Part shown: positions 50,733 through 62,055 of the stretch, piece after piece
How positions within the stretch are numbered: the stretch's first letter is position 1
Layout of the letters: the number at the start of each line of letters is the position of its first letter
Assembly: GCF_036178845.1 (NCBI RefSeq)
Contig: NZ_CP108070.1
Coordinates: 9,362,001-9,426,000 of the forward strand
Direction of reading: 5' to 3'
From: Streptomyces sp. NBC_00271
GTDB taxonomy: Bacteria; Actinomycetota; Actinomycetes; Streptomycetales; Streptomycetaceae
DNA length: 64,000 nt
Notes under the pieces: generated by a model
Database searches by the model: none
The model's input: the letters and a program-made list of their open reading frames with translations, nothing else
Told to the model about the DNA's origin: nothing
Translations under genes and position numbers: made by a program

Positions 50733-52274
50733 ATGGCACCAGAACCACCGCTGCTCACCATGTCCGGCATCACCAAGTCGTTCCCCGGAGTCCGGGCCCT
50801 CGACGGCGTCGACCTCGACGTCCAGGCCGGCGAGGTCCACTGTCTGCTCGGCCAGAACGGGGCCGGAAAGTCCACCCTCATCAAGGTCCTGGCCGGCGCC
50901 CACCAGCCCGACGGCGGCACCATCGGCTGGCGCGGCGAACCCGTCACGCTCCGCTCCCCGATCGCCGCCATGCGCCTCGGCATCGCCACCATCTACCAGG
51001 AACTGGACCTGGTGGAGGGCCTGTCGGTGGCCGAGAACGTCCACCTCGGCCATGAACCCACCGCCGCCGGTTTCGTCGTACGGGGAAAGGCGGCCAAGGC
51101 GTCAACGGCGCAGCTGCTACGCCGACTCGGCCATCCGGAGATCGATCCGGCGCGCCTCGTCGGTGAGCTGTCGGCCGCCCAGCAGCAGATCGTCTCCATG
51201 GCGCGGGCACTCTCCCACGACGTACGCCTCATCGTCATGGACGAACCGTCCGCCGCCCTCGACCCCGACGAGGTCGACAACCTCTTCCGTATCGTCGGCG
51301 ACCTCACCGCGGACGGCGTCGCCGTCGTCTACATCTCGCACCGGCTGGAGGAGATCCGTCGCATCGGCGACCGGGTGACCGTACTGAAGGACGGCCGCGC
51401 GGTGGCGGGCGGACTGCCCGCGAAGTCCACCCCCACGCGCGAGGTGGTGGCGCTGATGACGGGCCGCAACGTCGAGTACGTCTTCCCGGAACGGCCCACG
51501 CGAGGCCCCTCGTCCGAGCCGGTGCTCAGGGTCCAAGGGCTGGCACGCGCGGGCGAGTTCGAACCTCTCGACCTCGAACTGCGCCCCGGCGAGATCGTCG
51601 GCCTGGCCGGGCTCGTCGGTTCCGGGCGCTCCGAGATCCTGGAGACGATCTACGGGGCCCGCAAGCCGACCGCCGGCCAAGTCAGTGTGGATGGCCGGGC
51701 GTTGCGCACCGGCAGCGTACGTGCCGCCGTCCGCGCCGGACTCGGACTCGCCCCCGAGGAGCGCAAGGCGCAGGCCCTGCTGATGCTGGAGTCCGTCACC
51801 CGCAATGTGTCCGTGTCCTCCATGTCCCGCTTCTCACACGGGGGTTGGATCGACCGGAGCGCCGAGCGAGGCGCCGCCCGCGCCGCGACACGTGAGCTGT
51901 CGCTGCGCCCCGACAACCCGTCCGTCCCGATCCGGACACTGTCCGGCGGCAATCAGCAAAAGGCCGTCCTGGCCCGCTGGCTGCTGCGCGGCTGCCGCGT
52001 CCTGCTGCTCGACGAACCCACCCGCGGTGTCGACGTCGGCGCCCGCGCCGAGCTGTACGCGGTCATCCGTCGCCTCGCCGACGAAGGCCTCGCCGTACTT
52101 CTGGTCTCCAGCGAGATTCCCGAAGTTCTGGGGCTGGCTGACCGGGTGATGATTCTCCGCGAGGGCCGGGTGATCCACTCCGGCCCTTCGCGGGAACTGG
52201 ACGAGTTTCGCGTACTCGACCTTGTCGTGACTCCGCCGTTTCCCGAAGGAGGTGGCTTCTCAATCGGCCGTTGA
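50733..52274 (+). CDS. sugar ABC transporter ATP-binding protein (two domains)
   Basis: The 513-residue protein has two ATPase halves as in RbsA/MglA/XylG. The first has Walker A LLGQNGAGKST (about 39-48), LSAAQQQIVSMARAL and VMDEPSAALDPDE. The second has the usual degenerate P-loop GLVGSGRSEILETIYG, LSGGNQQKAVLARWL and LLDEPTRGVDVGA. It powers the permease and binding protein encoded next. The gap from the ROK gene carries two copies of CTGCCAGAGCCGCAC. Confidence 0.92.
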   Translation: MAPEPPLLTMSGITKSFPGVRALDGVDLDVQAGEVHCLLGQNGAGKSTLIKVLAGAHQPDGGTIGWRGEPVTLRSPIAAMRLGIATIYQELDLVEGLSVAENVHLGHEPTAAGFVVRGKAAKASTAQLLRRLGHPEIDPARLVGELSAAQQQIVSMARALSHDVRLIVMDEPSAALDPDEVDNLFRIVGDLTADGVAVVYISHRLEEIRRIGDRVTVLKDGRAVAGGLPAKSTPTREVVALMTGRNVEYVFPERPTRGPSSEPVLRVQGLARAGEFEPLDLELRPGEIVGLAGLVGSGRSEILETIYGARKPTAGQVSVDGRALRTGSVRAAVRAGLGLAPEERKAQALLMLESVTRNVSVSSMSRFSHGGWIDRSAERGAARAATRELSLRPDNPSVPIRTLSGGNQQKAVLARWLLRGCRVLLLDEPTRGVDVGARAELYAVIRRLADEGLAVLLVSSEIPEVLGLADRVMILREGRVIHSGPSRELDEFRVLDLVVTPPFPEGGGFSIGR

Positions 52275-52353
52275 CCGGCCTCATGACGGTCAAGCCCTGA
52301 CCGTTGCCTGAAGGCACTTGCCAATCTAGCGGCGTTCACGACGGGAGTTGCCC

Positions 52354-53382
52354 GTGCTCAGCAAACTGCACCCGCCAGGATCAACGGCCGCACGGAAGTC
52401 CGATCGCGCGGTGTCCCGCGGCGGCCCATTGCGTGCTCTAGCCGCCCGCGCCGACGTCCGCACCCTCTCGCTGCTCGGCGTGCTCGTCGCCCTGATCGTC
52501 ATCGGCGGTATCACCAAGCCCGACGAGTTCCTCGACACCCGCAACCTCCAACTCGTCCTCACCCAGGCCTCGGTGATCGGCGTCGTCACCGTGGGCATGA
52601 CCTTCGTCATCACCTCCGGCGGCATCGACCTGTCCGTCGGTGCGATCGTCGCGCTGTCCTCGGTGTGGGCCACGACGGTCGCCACCCAGGAGTACGGCTT
52701 CGCGGGCATCCTCTTCACCGCGGTGCTCGTCGGCGTGGGCTGCGGCCTGGTCAACGGCCTGCTCATCGCGTACGGCGGGATGGTCCCGTTCATCGCGACG
52801 CTCGCCATGCTCGCCTCGGCCCGCGGCCTCGCCCTCCAGATCACCGACGGCAAGACCCAGATCGTCACCATCGACGGGATCCTGAAGCTCGGCGAACGCG
52901 ACTCGTACATCCTCGGCATCCCACCGCTGGTCCTGGTCTTCGCCGTCGTCACGATCATCGGCTGGCTGATTCTCAACCGCACCACCTTCGGCCGCCGCAC
53001 GGTCGCCGTCGGCGGCAACGCGGAGGCGGCCCGGCTGGCCGGCATCGACGTGCGGCGCCAGCGGCTGTACCTCTACCTGCTCTCCGGACTGTGCTGCGGC
53101 ATCGCCGCCTTCCTGCTGATCATCCTGTCCGGCTCGGGCCAGAACACCAACGGCAACCTGTACGAACTCGACGCCATCGCCGCCGCGATCATCGGCGGGA
53201 CCCTGCTCAGCGGGGGCCGCGGCACCATCACCGGTTCGGTGCTCGGTGTCCTGATCTTCACCACGATCACCAACATCTTCGCGCTGAACAACCTGCAGAG
53301 CGACGTCCAGCAGATCGCCAAGGGAGCGATCATCGTCGCCGCGGTCCTGGTCCAGCGGCGTACGGCAGCAAGCAGCACCTGA
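52354..53382 (+). CDS. sugar ABC transporter permease (RbsC-type)
   Basis: The 342-residue protein has eight to ten membrane helices and the family loops GGIDLSVGAIVALSSVW, MLASARGLALQITDGKTQ, and the signature ALGVNEEAAR-like GGNAEAARLAGIDVRRQR, then LDAIAAAIIGGTLLSGGRGT. GTG 52354 was chosen because GGGAG lies seven bases upstream. It forms the homodimeric pore with the preceding ATPase. Confidence 0.92.
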   Translation: MLSKLHPPGSTAARKSDRAVSRGGPLRALAARADVRTLSLLGVLVALIVIGGITKPDEFLDTRNLQLVLTQASVIGVVTVGMTFVITSGGIDLSVGAIVALSSVWATTVATQEYGFAGILFTAVLVGVGCGLVNGLLIAYGGMVPFIATLAMLASARGLALQITDGKTQIVTIDGILKLGERDSYILGIPPLVLVFAVVTIIGWLILNRTTFGRRTVAVGGNAEAARLAGIDVRRQRLYLYLLSGLCCGIAAFLLIILSGSGQNTNGNLYELDAIAAAIIGGTLLSGGRGTITGSVLGVLIFTTITNIFALNNLQSDVQQIAKGAIIVAAVLVQRRTAASST

Positions 53383-53402
53383 CACGGGAAGGCCCCACCG
53401 CC

Positions 53403-54461
53403 ATGCCAGAATCCACGAGCTCCACCAGCTTCACGAGCCGCAGAGGACTCCTCTTCGGGACCGCCGCCGCCTCGGCCGGCGCCCTCCTGGTCGGCTGCAC
53501 CAGCAACGACACCAAGGATGAGAAGGCGGCTGCGAGCAGCCAACCGGCCGGCGACGACAAGCCCGGCAAGCACATCACCATCGGCTTCGCGGGTCCGCAG
53601 GCCGACCACGGCTGGCTCAACGCGATCAACGACAACGCCAAGAGCCGGGCCAAGAAGTACTCGGACGTGACGCTGGAGATCACCGAGGGCTCCAACGACA
53701 CGGCCGCGCAGATCGGCCAGATCGAGACACTGATCAACAAGAAGGTCGACGTCCTGGTGGTGCTGCCCGCCGACGGCAAGGCGCTCACCCAGGTCGGCCT
53801 GAAGGCGATGCGTGCGGGCATCCCGGTCGTCAACCTCGACCGGATCTTCAACACCCCGCAGGCGTACCGCTGTTGGATCGGCGGCGACAACTACGGCATG
53901 GGCCTCAGTGCCGGCCACTACATCGGCGAGAAGCTGAAGGACAAGCAGGACGCCAAGGTCATCGAACTCGCCGGGCTCGACAACCTGGAACTCACCAAGC
54001 AGCGCACCCAGGGCTTCGACGCGGCCCTGAAGAACTACCCCAACATCAAGAAGGTCGCCCGCCAGGCCGCCGACTTCACCGTCGAGTCGGGACAGGCCAA
54101 GATGGCCCAACTCCTCCAGGCCCAGCCGAAGTTCGACGCTCTGTGGAACCACGACGACGACCAGGGCGTGGGCGCGCTGCGCGCCATCAAGCAGGCCGGG
54201 CGCGAGGACTTCCTGATGGTCGGCGGCGCGGGCGCGCTCTCCGCCTTCCAGGCCATCCAGTCCGACAACAGCGTCCTGAAGGCCACCGTCCTCTACCCGC
54301 CGACCATGGCGGCCTCCGCGATCGACCTCGCTCGCGCGCTCGGCCAGGGCAAGGGCATCGGAGGGCTCTCCGAGTTCGAGATCCCGGTCTCGCTCACGCT
54401 CTACTCGGCCGTCGTCGACAAGGACAACGTCGGCCAGTACATGGCCACCGGCTTCAGGTGA
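53403..54461 (+). CDS. sugar-binding lipoprotein of the ABC transporter
   Basis: The 352-residue precursor has a twin-arginine-like leader TSRRGLLFGTAAASAGALLV and lipobox ending in Cys 32 (LVGC). The mature part is a periplasmic-binding-protein type 1 fold: IGFAGPQADHGWLNAINDNA, VDVLVVLPADGKALTQVGLK, AGIPVVNLDRIF, and NHDDDQGVGALRAIKQAG. It captures a sugar or glycoside outside the membrane. It starts 20 bases after the permease. Confidence 0.9.
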   Translation: MPESTSSTSFTSRRGLLFGTAAASAGALLVGCTSNDTKDEKAAASSQPAGDDKPGKHITIGFAGPQADHGWLNAINDNAKSRAKKYSDVTLEITEGSNDTAAQIGQIETLINKKVDVLVVLPADGKALTQVGLKAMRAGIPVVNLDRIFNTPQAYRCWIGGDNYGMGLSAGHYIGEKLKDKQDAKVIELAGLDNLELTKQRTQGFDAALKNYPNIKKVARQAADFTVESGQAKMAQLLQAQPKFDALWNHDDDQGVGALRAIKQAGREDFLMVGGAGALSAFQAIQSDNSVLKATVLYPPTMAASAIDLARALGQGKGIGGLSEFEIPVSLTLYSAVVDKDNVGQYMATGFR

Positions 54462-54513
54462 TCCGCCCCGCTCACACCCCCCACAGCGTCACGACGACGA
54501 GGAGGACATCCGT

Positions 54514-55848
54514 ATGGGACAGCCGCACCAGGGCGAGGCAGCCGGGGTGGAGGCGGGGTTCGTTGCCGGGCCCGGGGCCGAAGCGGGGCTCGCTTCCGGG
54601 CCCGGGCTGGAGGCGGGGCTCGCTTCCGGTCCCGGGGCCGAGGCGGCCGGGGTGAAGGCGGGCAAGCCGACGCTCGGGGTGGGCATGGTCGGTTACGCCT
54701 TCATGGGCGCCGCCCACTCCCAGGGCTGGCGCACCGTGGGCCGCGTCTTCGACCTGCCGCGAACCCCGGTCCTCGCCGCCGTCTGCGGCCGGGACGCGAG
54801 CGCGGTGCGGGCCATGGCCGACCGGCACGGCTGGGCGGCGGCCGAGACCGACTGGCGGGCCCTGATCGCCCGGGACGACGTCGACCTCGTCGACATCTGC
54901 ACCCCCGGCGACAGCCATGCCGAGATCGCCCTCGCCGCCCTGGCCGCCGGCAAACACGTACTGTGCGAGAAGCCCCTCGCGAACACGGTCGAGGAGGCGG
55001 AGGCGATGACGGAGGCCGCCGAGGCAGCCTTCGCCCGCGGTCAGATGTCCATGGTCGGCTTCAACTACCGTCGACTGCCCGCGACTTCACTCGCCCGGAG
55101 GATGGTCGCCGAGGGGCGGCTCGGAGCCCTGCGGCACGTACGGGTGACGTACCTTCAGGACTGGCTGGTGGACCCGGAGTTCCCGCTCACCTGGCGGCTG
55201 CGCAAGGAGCTCGCGGGGTCGGGTGCGCTCGGCGACCTCGGGGCCCACATCGTCGACCTCGCCCAGTACCTGGCGGGCGAGCCGGTCGTCGGGGTCTCCG
55301 CGCTCACCGAGACGTTCGTACGGGAGCGCCCGCTGCCCGCCGGAGCGTCGAGCGGACTGTCCGCCGTATCGGAGACGAGCCCGCGGGCCGGGGGTGTCGG
55401 CACGGTCACCGTCGACGACGCCGCCCTGTTCACCGGCCGCTTCGCCTCCGGCGCCCTCGCCTCCTTCGAGGCGTCCCGCTTCGCGACCGGGCGCAAGAAC
55501 TCCCTGCGCATCGAACTCAACGGCGAGCGCGGCTCGCTCGCCTTCGACCTGGAACGGCTCAACGAGCTCTCGTACCACGACCACACCGAACCCGGCACGC
55601 ACGCGGGCTTCCGCCGGATCCTCGTCACCGAGCCCGACCACCCCTACCTGGAAGCCTGGTGGCCGCCGGGCCACGGCCTCGGCTACGAGCACACCTTCAC
55701 CCACCAGGCCCGCGACCTGGTGCGGGCCATCGCCGTCGGCCGGCGCCCCGAACCGTCCTTCGCCGACGGGCTGCGGGTACAGCGCGTCCTCGCGGCGGTG
55801 GAGGAAAGCGCCCAGAAGAACTCCGTCTACACACCCATCGCGGTCTGA
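54514..55848 (+). CDS. Gfo/Idh/MocA oxidoreductase with repeat-containing extension
   Basis: After a 50-residue extension of three near-identical 10-residue repeats (pattern [10 protein letters not shown]), the NAD-binding domain begins with [18 protein letters not shown], followed by [20 protein letters not shown] and [20 protein letters not shown], with the catalytic-region Lys in EKP. The C-terminal domain contains [16 protein letters not shown]. The enzyme should oxidise a sugar hydroxyl using NAD(P). The repeats are absent from typical members and are probably a flexible tail. Confidence 0.9.
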   Translation: MGQPHQGEAAGVEAGFVAGPGAEAGLASGPGLEAGLASGPGAEAAGVKAGKPTLGVGMVGYAFMGAAHSQGWRTVGRVFDLPRTPVLAAVCGRDASAVRAMADRHGWAAAETDWRALIARDDVDLVDICTPGDSHAEIALAALAAGKHVLCEKPLANTVEEAEAMTEAAEAAFARGQMSMVGFNYRRLPATSLARRMVAEGRLGALRHVRVTYLQDWLVDPEFPLTWRLRKELAGSGALGDLGAHIVDLAQYLAGEPVVGVSALTETFVRERPLPAGASSGLSAVSETSPRAGGVGTVTVDDAALFTGRFASGALASFEASRFATGRKNSLRIELNGERGSLAFDLERLNELSYHDHTEPGTHAGFRRILVTEPDHPYLEAWWPPGHGLGYEHTFTHQARDLVRAIAVGRRPEPSFADGLRVQRVLAAVEESAQKNSVYTPIAV

Positions 55849-55861
55849 GGAGGCCCCGGAC

Positions 55862-56866
<1,005 letters not shown>

Positions 56867-56946
56867 CTTCTCCTGTGTCTCCGGGGTGACGGCGCACCCC
56901 GGCGCAAGCACCCGCTCGTACAACCAGCCCCTTTCTGGAGGCATTC

Positions 56947-59451
56947 GTGCACGGGAAAGACCGCGCCACCCGCACCGACAGAACCGAGACCCACAGAGGA
57001 CGCCCCGCATTCCGTCGAGCGCTCGCGCTGCTGAGCGGCGCGTTGCTCGCGGCCGCCTCGCTCACCCTCACCGCACCCCCGGCCGGCGCAGCCGTCGCCG
57101 ACCCGGGGAACACGGCAGCGGCGGAGGACTTCCAGCAGGTCACCCTCGCCAAGGGCGAGCCCGAGGTCGGCGAGCCCATGTCGCTCGCCGTGCTCCCCGA
57201 CCGCTCGGTCCTGCACACCTCGCGCGACGGCGAACTCCGCCTCACCGACGCGGCCGGAAACACCAGGCTCGCGGGCAAACTCGACGTCTACACGCACGAC
57301 GAGGAAGGCCTGCAAGGTGTCGGCATAGACCCGGGCTTCGCCGACAACCGCTTCATCTACCTCTACTACGCGCCGCCCCTGAACACCCCGGCGGGCGATG
57401 CCCCCGAGACGGGCACGGCGGCCGACTTCGCGCCCTTCGACGGCGTCAACCGTCTCTCCCGCTTCGTCCTCAAGACGGACGGCACCCTCGACACCGCCAG
57501 TGAGAAGAAGATCCTCGACGTCCAGGCCACCCGCGGCATCTGCTGCCACGTCGGCGGCGACATCGACTTCGACGCGGCGGGCAACCTGTACCTGTCGACC
57601 GGGGACGACTCCAACCCCTTCCAGTCCGACGGCTTCACGCCCATCGACGAGCGCCCCGACCGCAACCCGGTCTTCGACGCCCAGCGCTCGGCCGGCAACA
57701 CCAACGACCTGCGCGGCAAGATCCTGCGCATCAAGGTGAACGCCGACGGCTCGTACGCCATCCCCGACGGCAACCTCTTCGCGCCCGGCACGGACAAGAC
57801 GCGGCCTGAGATCTACGCGATGGGCTTCCGCAACCCGTTCCGCTTCAGCGTCGACAAGGCGACGGGCATCGTCTACGTCGGTGACTACGGCCCCGACGCC
57901 GGCGCGGCCGACCCGGCACGCGGCCCCGGCGGCCAGGTCGAGTTCGCCCGCGTCACCGGCCCCGGCAACTTCGGCTGGCCGTACTGCACGGGCAAGAACG
58001 ACGCCTACGTGGACTACGACTTCGCGACGAAGACCTCCGGCGCCGCCTTCGACTGCAACGCCCCGAAGAACACCTCCCCGCACAACACGGGACTGACGGA
58101 CCTGCCCCCGGCGCAGCCCGCCTGGATCCCCTACGACGGAGCCTCGGTCCCGGAGTTCGGCAGCGGCTCGGAGTCCCCGATGGGCGGCCCGGTCTACCAC
58201 TACGACGCCTCGCTCGACTCGCCCGTGAAGTTCCCGCAGGCGTACGACGGGAACTTCTTCGCCGGTGAGTTCGGCCGCCGCTGGATCAAGCGGATCGCGA
58301 GCGACTCCGCCGGCACGGTGCAGTCCATCAACTCCGTTCCGTGGACCGGCACGCAGGTGATGGACATGGCCTTCGGACCGGACGGCGCCCTGTACGTCCT
58401 CGACTACGGCACCGCCTGGTTCGGCGGCGACGAGAACTCGGGCCTCTACCGCATCGAGAACGCCACCGACGGCCACTCGCCCGTCGCGCAGGCCGCGGCC
58501 GACCGCACCTCGGGACAGGCCGCGCTCAAGGTGAGCTTCTCCTCGGCCGGTTCGTCCGACGCGGACGGCGACGCCCTCACCTACAGCTGGGACTTCGGCG
58601 ACGGCGGTACGGCGACGGCGGCGAACCCCTCCCACAAGTACAAGACGAACGGCACCTACACGGCGACGGTGACCGCCAAGGACGCGACCGGCCGCACCGG
58701 CAGCGCGAGCGTGCAGATCGTGGTCGGTAACACCGCACCCAAGGTCGTGGTCGAACAACCGCGTGACGGCCAGCTGTTCAGCTTCGGCGACCCCGTGCCG
58801 TTCAAGGTGAAGGTCACCGACCCCGAGGACGGCCGAGCGATCGACTGCGCCAAGGTGAAGGTCACCTTCATCCTCGGCCACGACAGCCACGGCCACCCGC
58901 TCACCTCGGCGAACGGCTGCTCCGGCACCCTCCAGACCAGCGCCGACGGCGGCCACGACCAGGACGCCAACATCTTCGGAGTCCTCGACGCCGAGTACAC
59001 CGACGGCGGAGGCGGCGGCCAGGCCCCGCTGACCACCCACGACCAGAACGTGCTCCAGCCCAAGCACCGCCAGGCCGAGCACTACGGCAAGGCCTCCGGC
59101 ATCACCGTCCAGTCGAAGACCACCGCGCACGGCGGCAAGACCGTCGGCGACATCGACAACGGTGACTGGATCTCCTTCACGCCCTACTCCCTGAGCGACG
59201 CCCAGAAGATCACGGCACGCGTCTCCTCCGCCGGCGCGGGCGGCACCCTCGAGATCCGCGCGGGCTCCCCGACCGGCCGCACGCTGGGCCGGGCGACCGT
59301 ACCGGTGACGGGCGGCTGGGACACCTTCCAGGACGTGAGCGCCGATCTCGCGCACGCCCCGAGCGGCACCACCACGCTCTACCTCGTCTTCAAGGGAAGC
59401 GGCACCGGAGCGCTCTACGACGTGGACGACTTCACCTTCACGACGAGCTGA
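56947..59451 (+). CDS. secreted PQQ-type sugar dehydrogenase with PKD and CBM6
   Basis: The 834-residue exported enzyme starts at GTG 56947 after GGAGG and has a signal peptide cut after PPAGA. A six-bladed GSDH-type beta-propeller follows, with LQGVGIDPGFADNRFIYLYY, RGICCHVGGDIDFDAAGNLY, NDLRGKILRIKVNADGSYAI and YAMGFRNPFRFSVD. Next come a PKD domain (YSWDFGDGGTATAANPSHKY, about 525-605) and a CBM6-like C-terminal module (YGKASGITVQSKT, IDNGDWISFTPYSL). It would oxidise or bind sugars at the cell surface or in polysaccharide. Confidence 0.88.
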   Translation: MHGKDRATRTDRTETHRGRPAFRRALALLSGALLAAASLTLTAPPAGAAVADPGNTAAAEDFQQVTLAKGEPEVGEPMSLAVLPDRSVLHTSRDGELRLTDAAGNTRLAGKLDVYTHDEEGLQGVGIDPGFADNRFIYLYYAPPLNTPAGDAPETGTAADFAPFDGVNRLSRFVLKTDGTLDTASEKKILDVQATRGICCHVGGDIDFDAAGNLYLSTGDDSNPFQSDGFTPIDERPDRNPVFDAQRSAGNTNDLRGKILRIKVNADGSYAIPDGNLFAPGTDKTRPEIYAMGFRNPFRFSVDKATGIVYVGDYGPDAGAADPARGPGGQVEFARVTGPGNFGWPYCTGKNDAYVDYDFATKTSGAAFDCNAPKNTSPHNTGLTDLPPAQPAWIPYDGASVPEFGSGSESPMGGPVYHYDASLDSPVKFPQAYDGNFFAGEFGRRWIKRIASDSAGTVQSINSVPWTGTQVMDMAFGPDGALYVLDYGTAWFGGDENSGLYRIENATDGHSPVAQAAADRTSGQAALKVSFSSAGSSDADGDALTYSWDFGDGGTATAANPSHKYKTNGTYTATVTAKDATGRTGSASVQIVVGNTAPKVVVEQPRDGQLFSFGDPVPFKVKVTDPEDGRAIDCAKVKVTFILGHDSHGHPLTSANGCSGTLQTSADGGHDQDANIFGVLDAEYTDGGGGGQAPLTTHDQNVLQPKHRQAEHYGKASGITVQSKTTAHGGKTVGDIDNGDWISFTPYSLSDAQKITARVSSAGAGGTLEIRAGSPTGRTLGRATVPVTGGWDTFQDVSADLAHAPSGTTTLYLVFKGSGTGALYDVDDFTFTTS

Positions 59452-59466
59452 CGGGGGGTGACGGTC

Positions 59467-60810
59467 ATGCGCACATCGCTACGCATGCTGACCGTGGGTG
59501 CCGCTGCCGCCCTGCTCCTCGGGTGTGTGTCGGGACCGGCGGCGTCGAAGGGCGCGGACGGCCCCGACAGGGGCCGGGTGCTGGTCTTCTCGAAGACCGC
59601 GGGCTTCCGGCACGACTCGATCCCCGAGGGGATCGCGGCCGTACGGGAGCTCGGGACCACGGGCGGCTTCGCGGTCGACGCCACGGAGGACGCGGGCGCC
59701 TTCACCGCACGCAACCTGGCGCGGTACGACGCCGTCGTCTTCCTCTCGACGACCGGTGACGTCCTCGACACCACCCAACAGGCCGCCTTCGAGCGGTACA
59801 TCAAGCAGGGCGGCGGTTATGTGGGCATCCACGCGGCCGCCGACACCGAGTACGACTGGGCCTTCTACGGCGGTCTCGCGGGCGCGTACTTCCAGTCGCA
59901 CCCCGCGATCCAGCCCGCGACGGTCACCGTCGAGGACCGCTCCCACCCGGCGACCTCGGGGCTCCCGAGATCCTGGGAGCGCACGGACGAGTGGTACAAC
60001 TACCGCTCGAATCCGCGCGACCGGGCCCACGTCCTCGCCTCGCTCGACGAGTCCTCGTACACCGGCGGCACGATGAGCGGCGACCATCCGATCGCCTGGT
60101 GCCAGGAGTACCGGGGCGGCCGCGCCTTCTACACCGGGGGCGGCCACACCAAGGAGTCCTACGCCGAACCCGCCTTCCGGCAGCACCTGCTGGGCGGCAT
60201 CCGGTACGCCATCGGCGCCGCCCAGGCCGACTGCCGCCCGGAGAACGGCTACCGGCCGCTCTTCGACGGCACGGCCGGGTCGCTGGCGGCGTGGAAACAG
60301 GCGGGCCCGGGTTCGTTCTCGCTGAGCGACGACGGCACGCTGACGTCGCACGACGGCCTGGGGATGCTCTGGTACGCCGGTTCCGGGTTCGGCTCGTACT
60401 CGCTGAAGCTGGACTGGCGGGTGGCCGGGGACGACAACTCCGGGGTGTTCGTCGGGTTCCCGGAGTCCGACGACCCCTGGTCGGCCGTCAACAACGGCTA
60501 TGAGATCCAGATCGACGCGACCGACGCCCCCGACCGCACCACCGGGGCCGTGTACAGCTTCCAGTCCGCCGACCTGAAGAAGCGCGACCGTGCGCTGAAC
60601 CCGCCGGGGGAGTGGAACACGTACGAGATCCGCGTGGAGGGCGAGCGCCTCCGCGTCTGGCTCAATGGCGTGAAGATCAACGATTTCACCAACACCGATC
60701 CGGTACGAAGCCTGCGTGAAGGACACATCGGCCTCCAGAACCACGGAGCCGACGACCAGGTGTCCTTCCGTGACGTCCGGATCAAGGAACTGCCCACGAA
60801 GGGCGACTGA
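59467..60810 (+). CDS. ThuA-like plus DUF1080 lipoprotein
   Basis: The 447-residue lipoprotein has lipobox LLGC with Cys 20. An N-terminal ThuA-like glutamine-amidotransferase fold (VLVFSKTAGFRHDSIPEGIA, GGYVGIHAAADTEYDWAFYG, HPIAWCQEYRGGRAFYTGGG) is followed by DUF1080, the 3-keto-glycoside hydrolase-type beta-sandwich (LFDGTAGSLAAWKQ, DDNSGVFVGFPESDDPW, NPPGEWNTYEIRVEGERL). In other bacteria both domains act on 3-keto glycosides. A GTG nine bases earlier is an alternative start. It is the last gene of the locus before a terminator. Confidence 0.9.
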   Translation: MRTSLRMLTVGAAAALLLGCVSGPAASKGADGPDRGRVLVFSKTAGFRHDSIPEGIAAVRELGTTGGFAVDATEDAGAFTARNLARYDAVVFLSTTGDVLDTTQQAAFERYIKQGGGYVGIHAAADTEYDWAFYGGLAGAYFQSHPAIQPATVTVEDRSHPATSGLPRSWERTDEWYNYRSNPRDRAHVLASLDESSYTGGTMSGDHPIAWCQEYRGGRAFYTGGGHTKESYAEPAFRQHLLGGIRYAIGAAQADCRPENGYRPLFDGTAGSLAAWKQAGPGSFSLSDDGTLTSHDGLGMLWYAGSGFGSYSLKLDWRVAGDDNSGVFVGFPESDDPWSAVNNGYEIQIDATDAPDRTTGAVYSFQSADLKKRDRALNPPGEWNTYEIRVEGERLRVWLNGVKINDFTNTDPVRSLREGHIGLQNHGADDQVSFRDVRIKELPTKGD

Positions 60811-60815
60811 CCGGC

Positions 60816-60847
60816 GGCGGGCGGGGGACGCCGTACCCCCGCCCGCC
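60816..60847 (+). terminator. intrinsic terminator after the sugar locus
   Basis: GGCGGGCGGGGG (60816-60827) pairs perfectly with CCCCCGCCCGCC (60836-60847) around ACGCCGTA, shortly past the stop at 60810. It separates the sugar locus from the ebo-like operon. Confidence 0.88.
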
Positions 60848-60912
60848 GTCTCGCCCACCCCTCTTCTTTCTCCTCTCCCCTGTGTGGCTGACGTACGACA
60901 AGGAGGCTGCCC

Positions 60913-62055
60913 ATGTCCCCCATGCCCGCGTCCCTTTCCGAGCCTCGGGTGGGGGTGTGGCTGATCGGAGCCCGCGGCTCCGTCGCCACCACCGTCATCG
61001 CGGGCTGCGCGGCCCTCACCGCCGGCCTGCACCCCCCGACGGGCATGGTCACCGAGACATCCCTCTTCGCCGAGTGCGGCCTGCCCACCCTGTCCTCCCT
61101 CGTCTTCGGCGGCCACGACACCGTGGACTGCCCCCTGCCGAAACGGGCCGAGGCCCTGGCTGCCGGCGGTGTGCTTCCCCCCGGCCTCCCCTCGGCGATC
61201 GCGGCCGAACTGGAGGCCGCCGACGCGGAGATCCGCCCCGGCGGCCCCGCCCCCGGCGACACACGGGACGACTCCGAGCTCGTGGACGCCTTCGCGGCCG
61301 ATCTGCGCGACTTCGTACGACGCCGGGGCCTGACCCGTGCGGTCGTGCTGAACGTGGCCTCCACCGAACCCGCACCCGTGGGCTCCGCCCTGCCCCCGAG
61401 CTCGCTGTACGCGGCGGCGGCGCTGGCGGCCGGCTGCCCCTACGTGAACTTCACCCCGTCCACCGGCCTGCACCACCCGGCGCTGGCCTCGGCGGCACGT
61501 GCCGGCCGCCTCCCGTACGCCGGCCGCGACGGCAAGACGGGCCAGACCCTGTTGCGGTCGGTGCTCGGCCCGATGTTCGCGCAGCGCGCGCTGGCGGTCC
61601 GCGCATGGTCCGGCACCAACCTGCTCGGCGGCGGCGACGGCGCCTCCCTCGCCGACCCGGCCGCCGCAGCGGCCAAGAACGCCGGCAAGGAACGGGTCCT
61701 CGCGGACACCTTGGGCGGGGCCCCGCAGGGCGAGGTCCACATCGACGACGTACCGGCCCTCGGCGACTGGAAGACCGCCTGGGACCACATCGCCTTCGAC
61801 GGCTTCCTCGGCACCCGGATGATCCTGCAGACCACCTGGCAGGGCTGCGACTCCGCGCTGGCGGCGCCCCTGGTCCTCGACCTCGCGCGCCTGGTGTCCC
61901 GCGCGCACGAGGCCGGTCTCTCGGGCCCCCTGAGCGAACTCGGCTTCTACTTCAAGGACCCGGTGGGCGACGGGCCCGCGGCGCTGGGTGAGCAGTACGC
62001 GGCCCTGGCGGGGCTCGCGCGACGGCTCCGCGCACTCCCCGGGGGGACCCGATGA
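60913..62055 (+). CDS. inositol-3-phosphate synthase-like protein
   Basis: The 380-residue protein starts at ATG 60913 after AAGGAGG. The NAD-binding loop is VGVWLIGARGSVATTVIAGC; later SALPPSSLYAAAALAAGCPYVNFTP and GRDGKTGQTLLRSVL and WSGTNLLGGGDGASLADP match the myo-inositol-phosphate synthase family. This subtype heads ebo-like operons with a UbiA-type prenyltransferase and may make a cyclitol or other sugar-derived head group rather than housekeeping inositol. Its stop overlaps the next start by ATGA. Confidence 0.88.
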   Translation: MSPMPASLSEPRVGVWLIGARGSVATTVIAGCAALTAGLHPPTGMVTETSLFAECGLPTLSSLVFGGHDTVDCPLPKRAEALAAGGVLPPGLPSAIAAELEAADAEIRPGGPAPGDTRDDSELVDAFAADLRDFVRRRGLTRAVVLNVASTEPAPVGSALPPSSLYAAAALAAGCPYVNFTPSTGLHHPALASAARAGRLPYAGRDGKTGQTLLRSVLGPMFAQRALAVRAWSGTNLLGGGDGASLADPAAAAAKNAGKERVLADTLGGAPQGEVHIDDVPALGDWKTAWDHIAFDGFLGTRMILQTTWQGCDSALAAPLVLDLARLVSRAHEAGLSGPLSELGFYFKDPVGDGPAALGEQYAALAGLARRLRALPGGTR

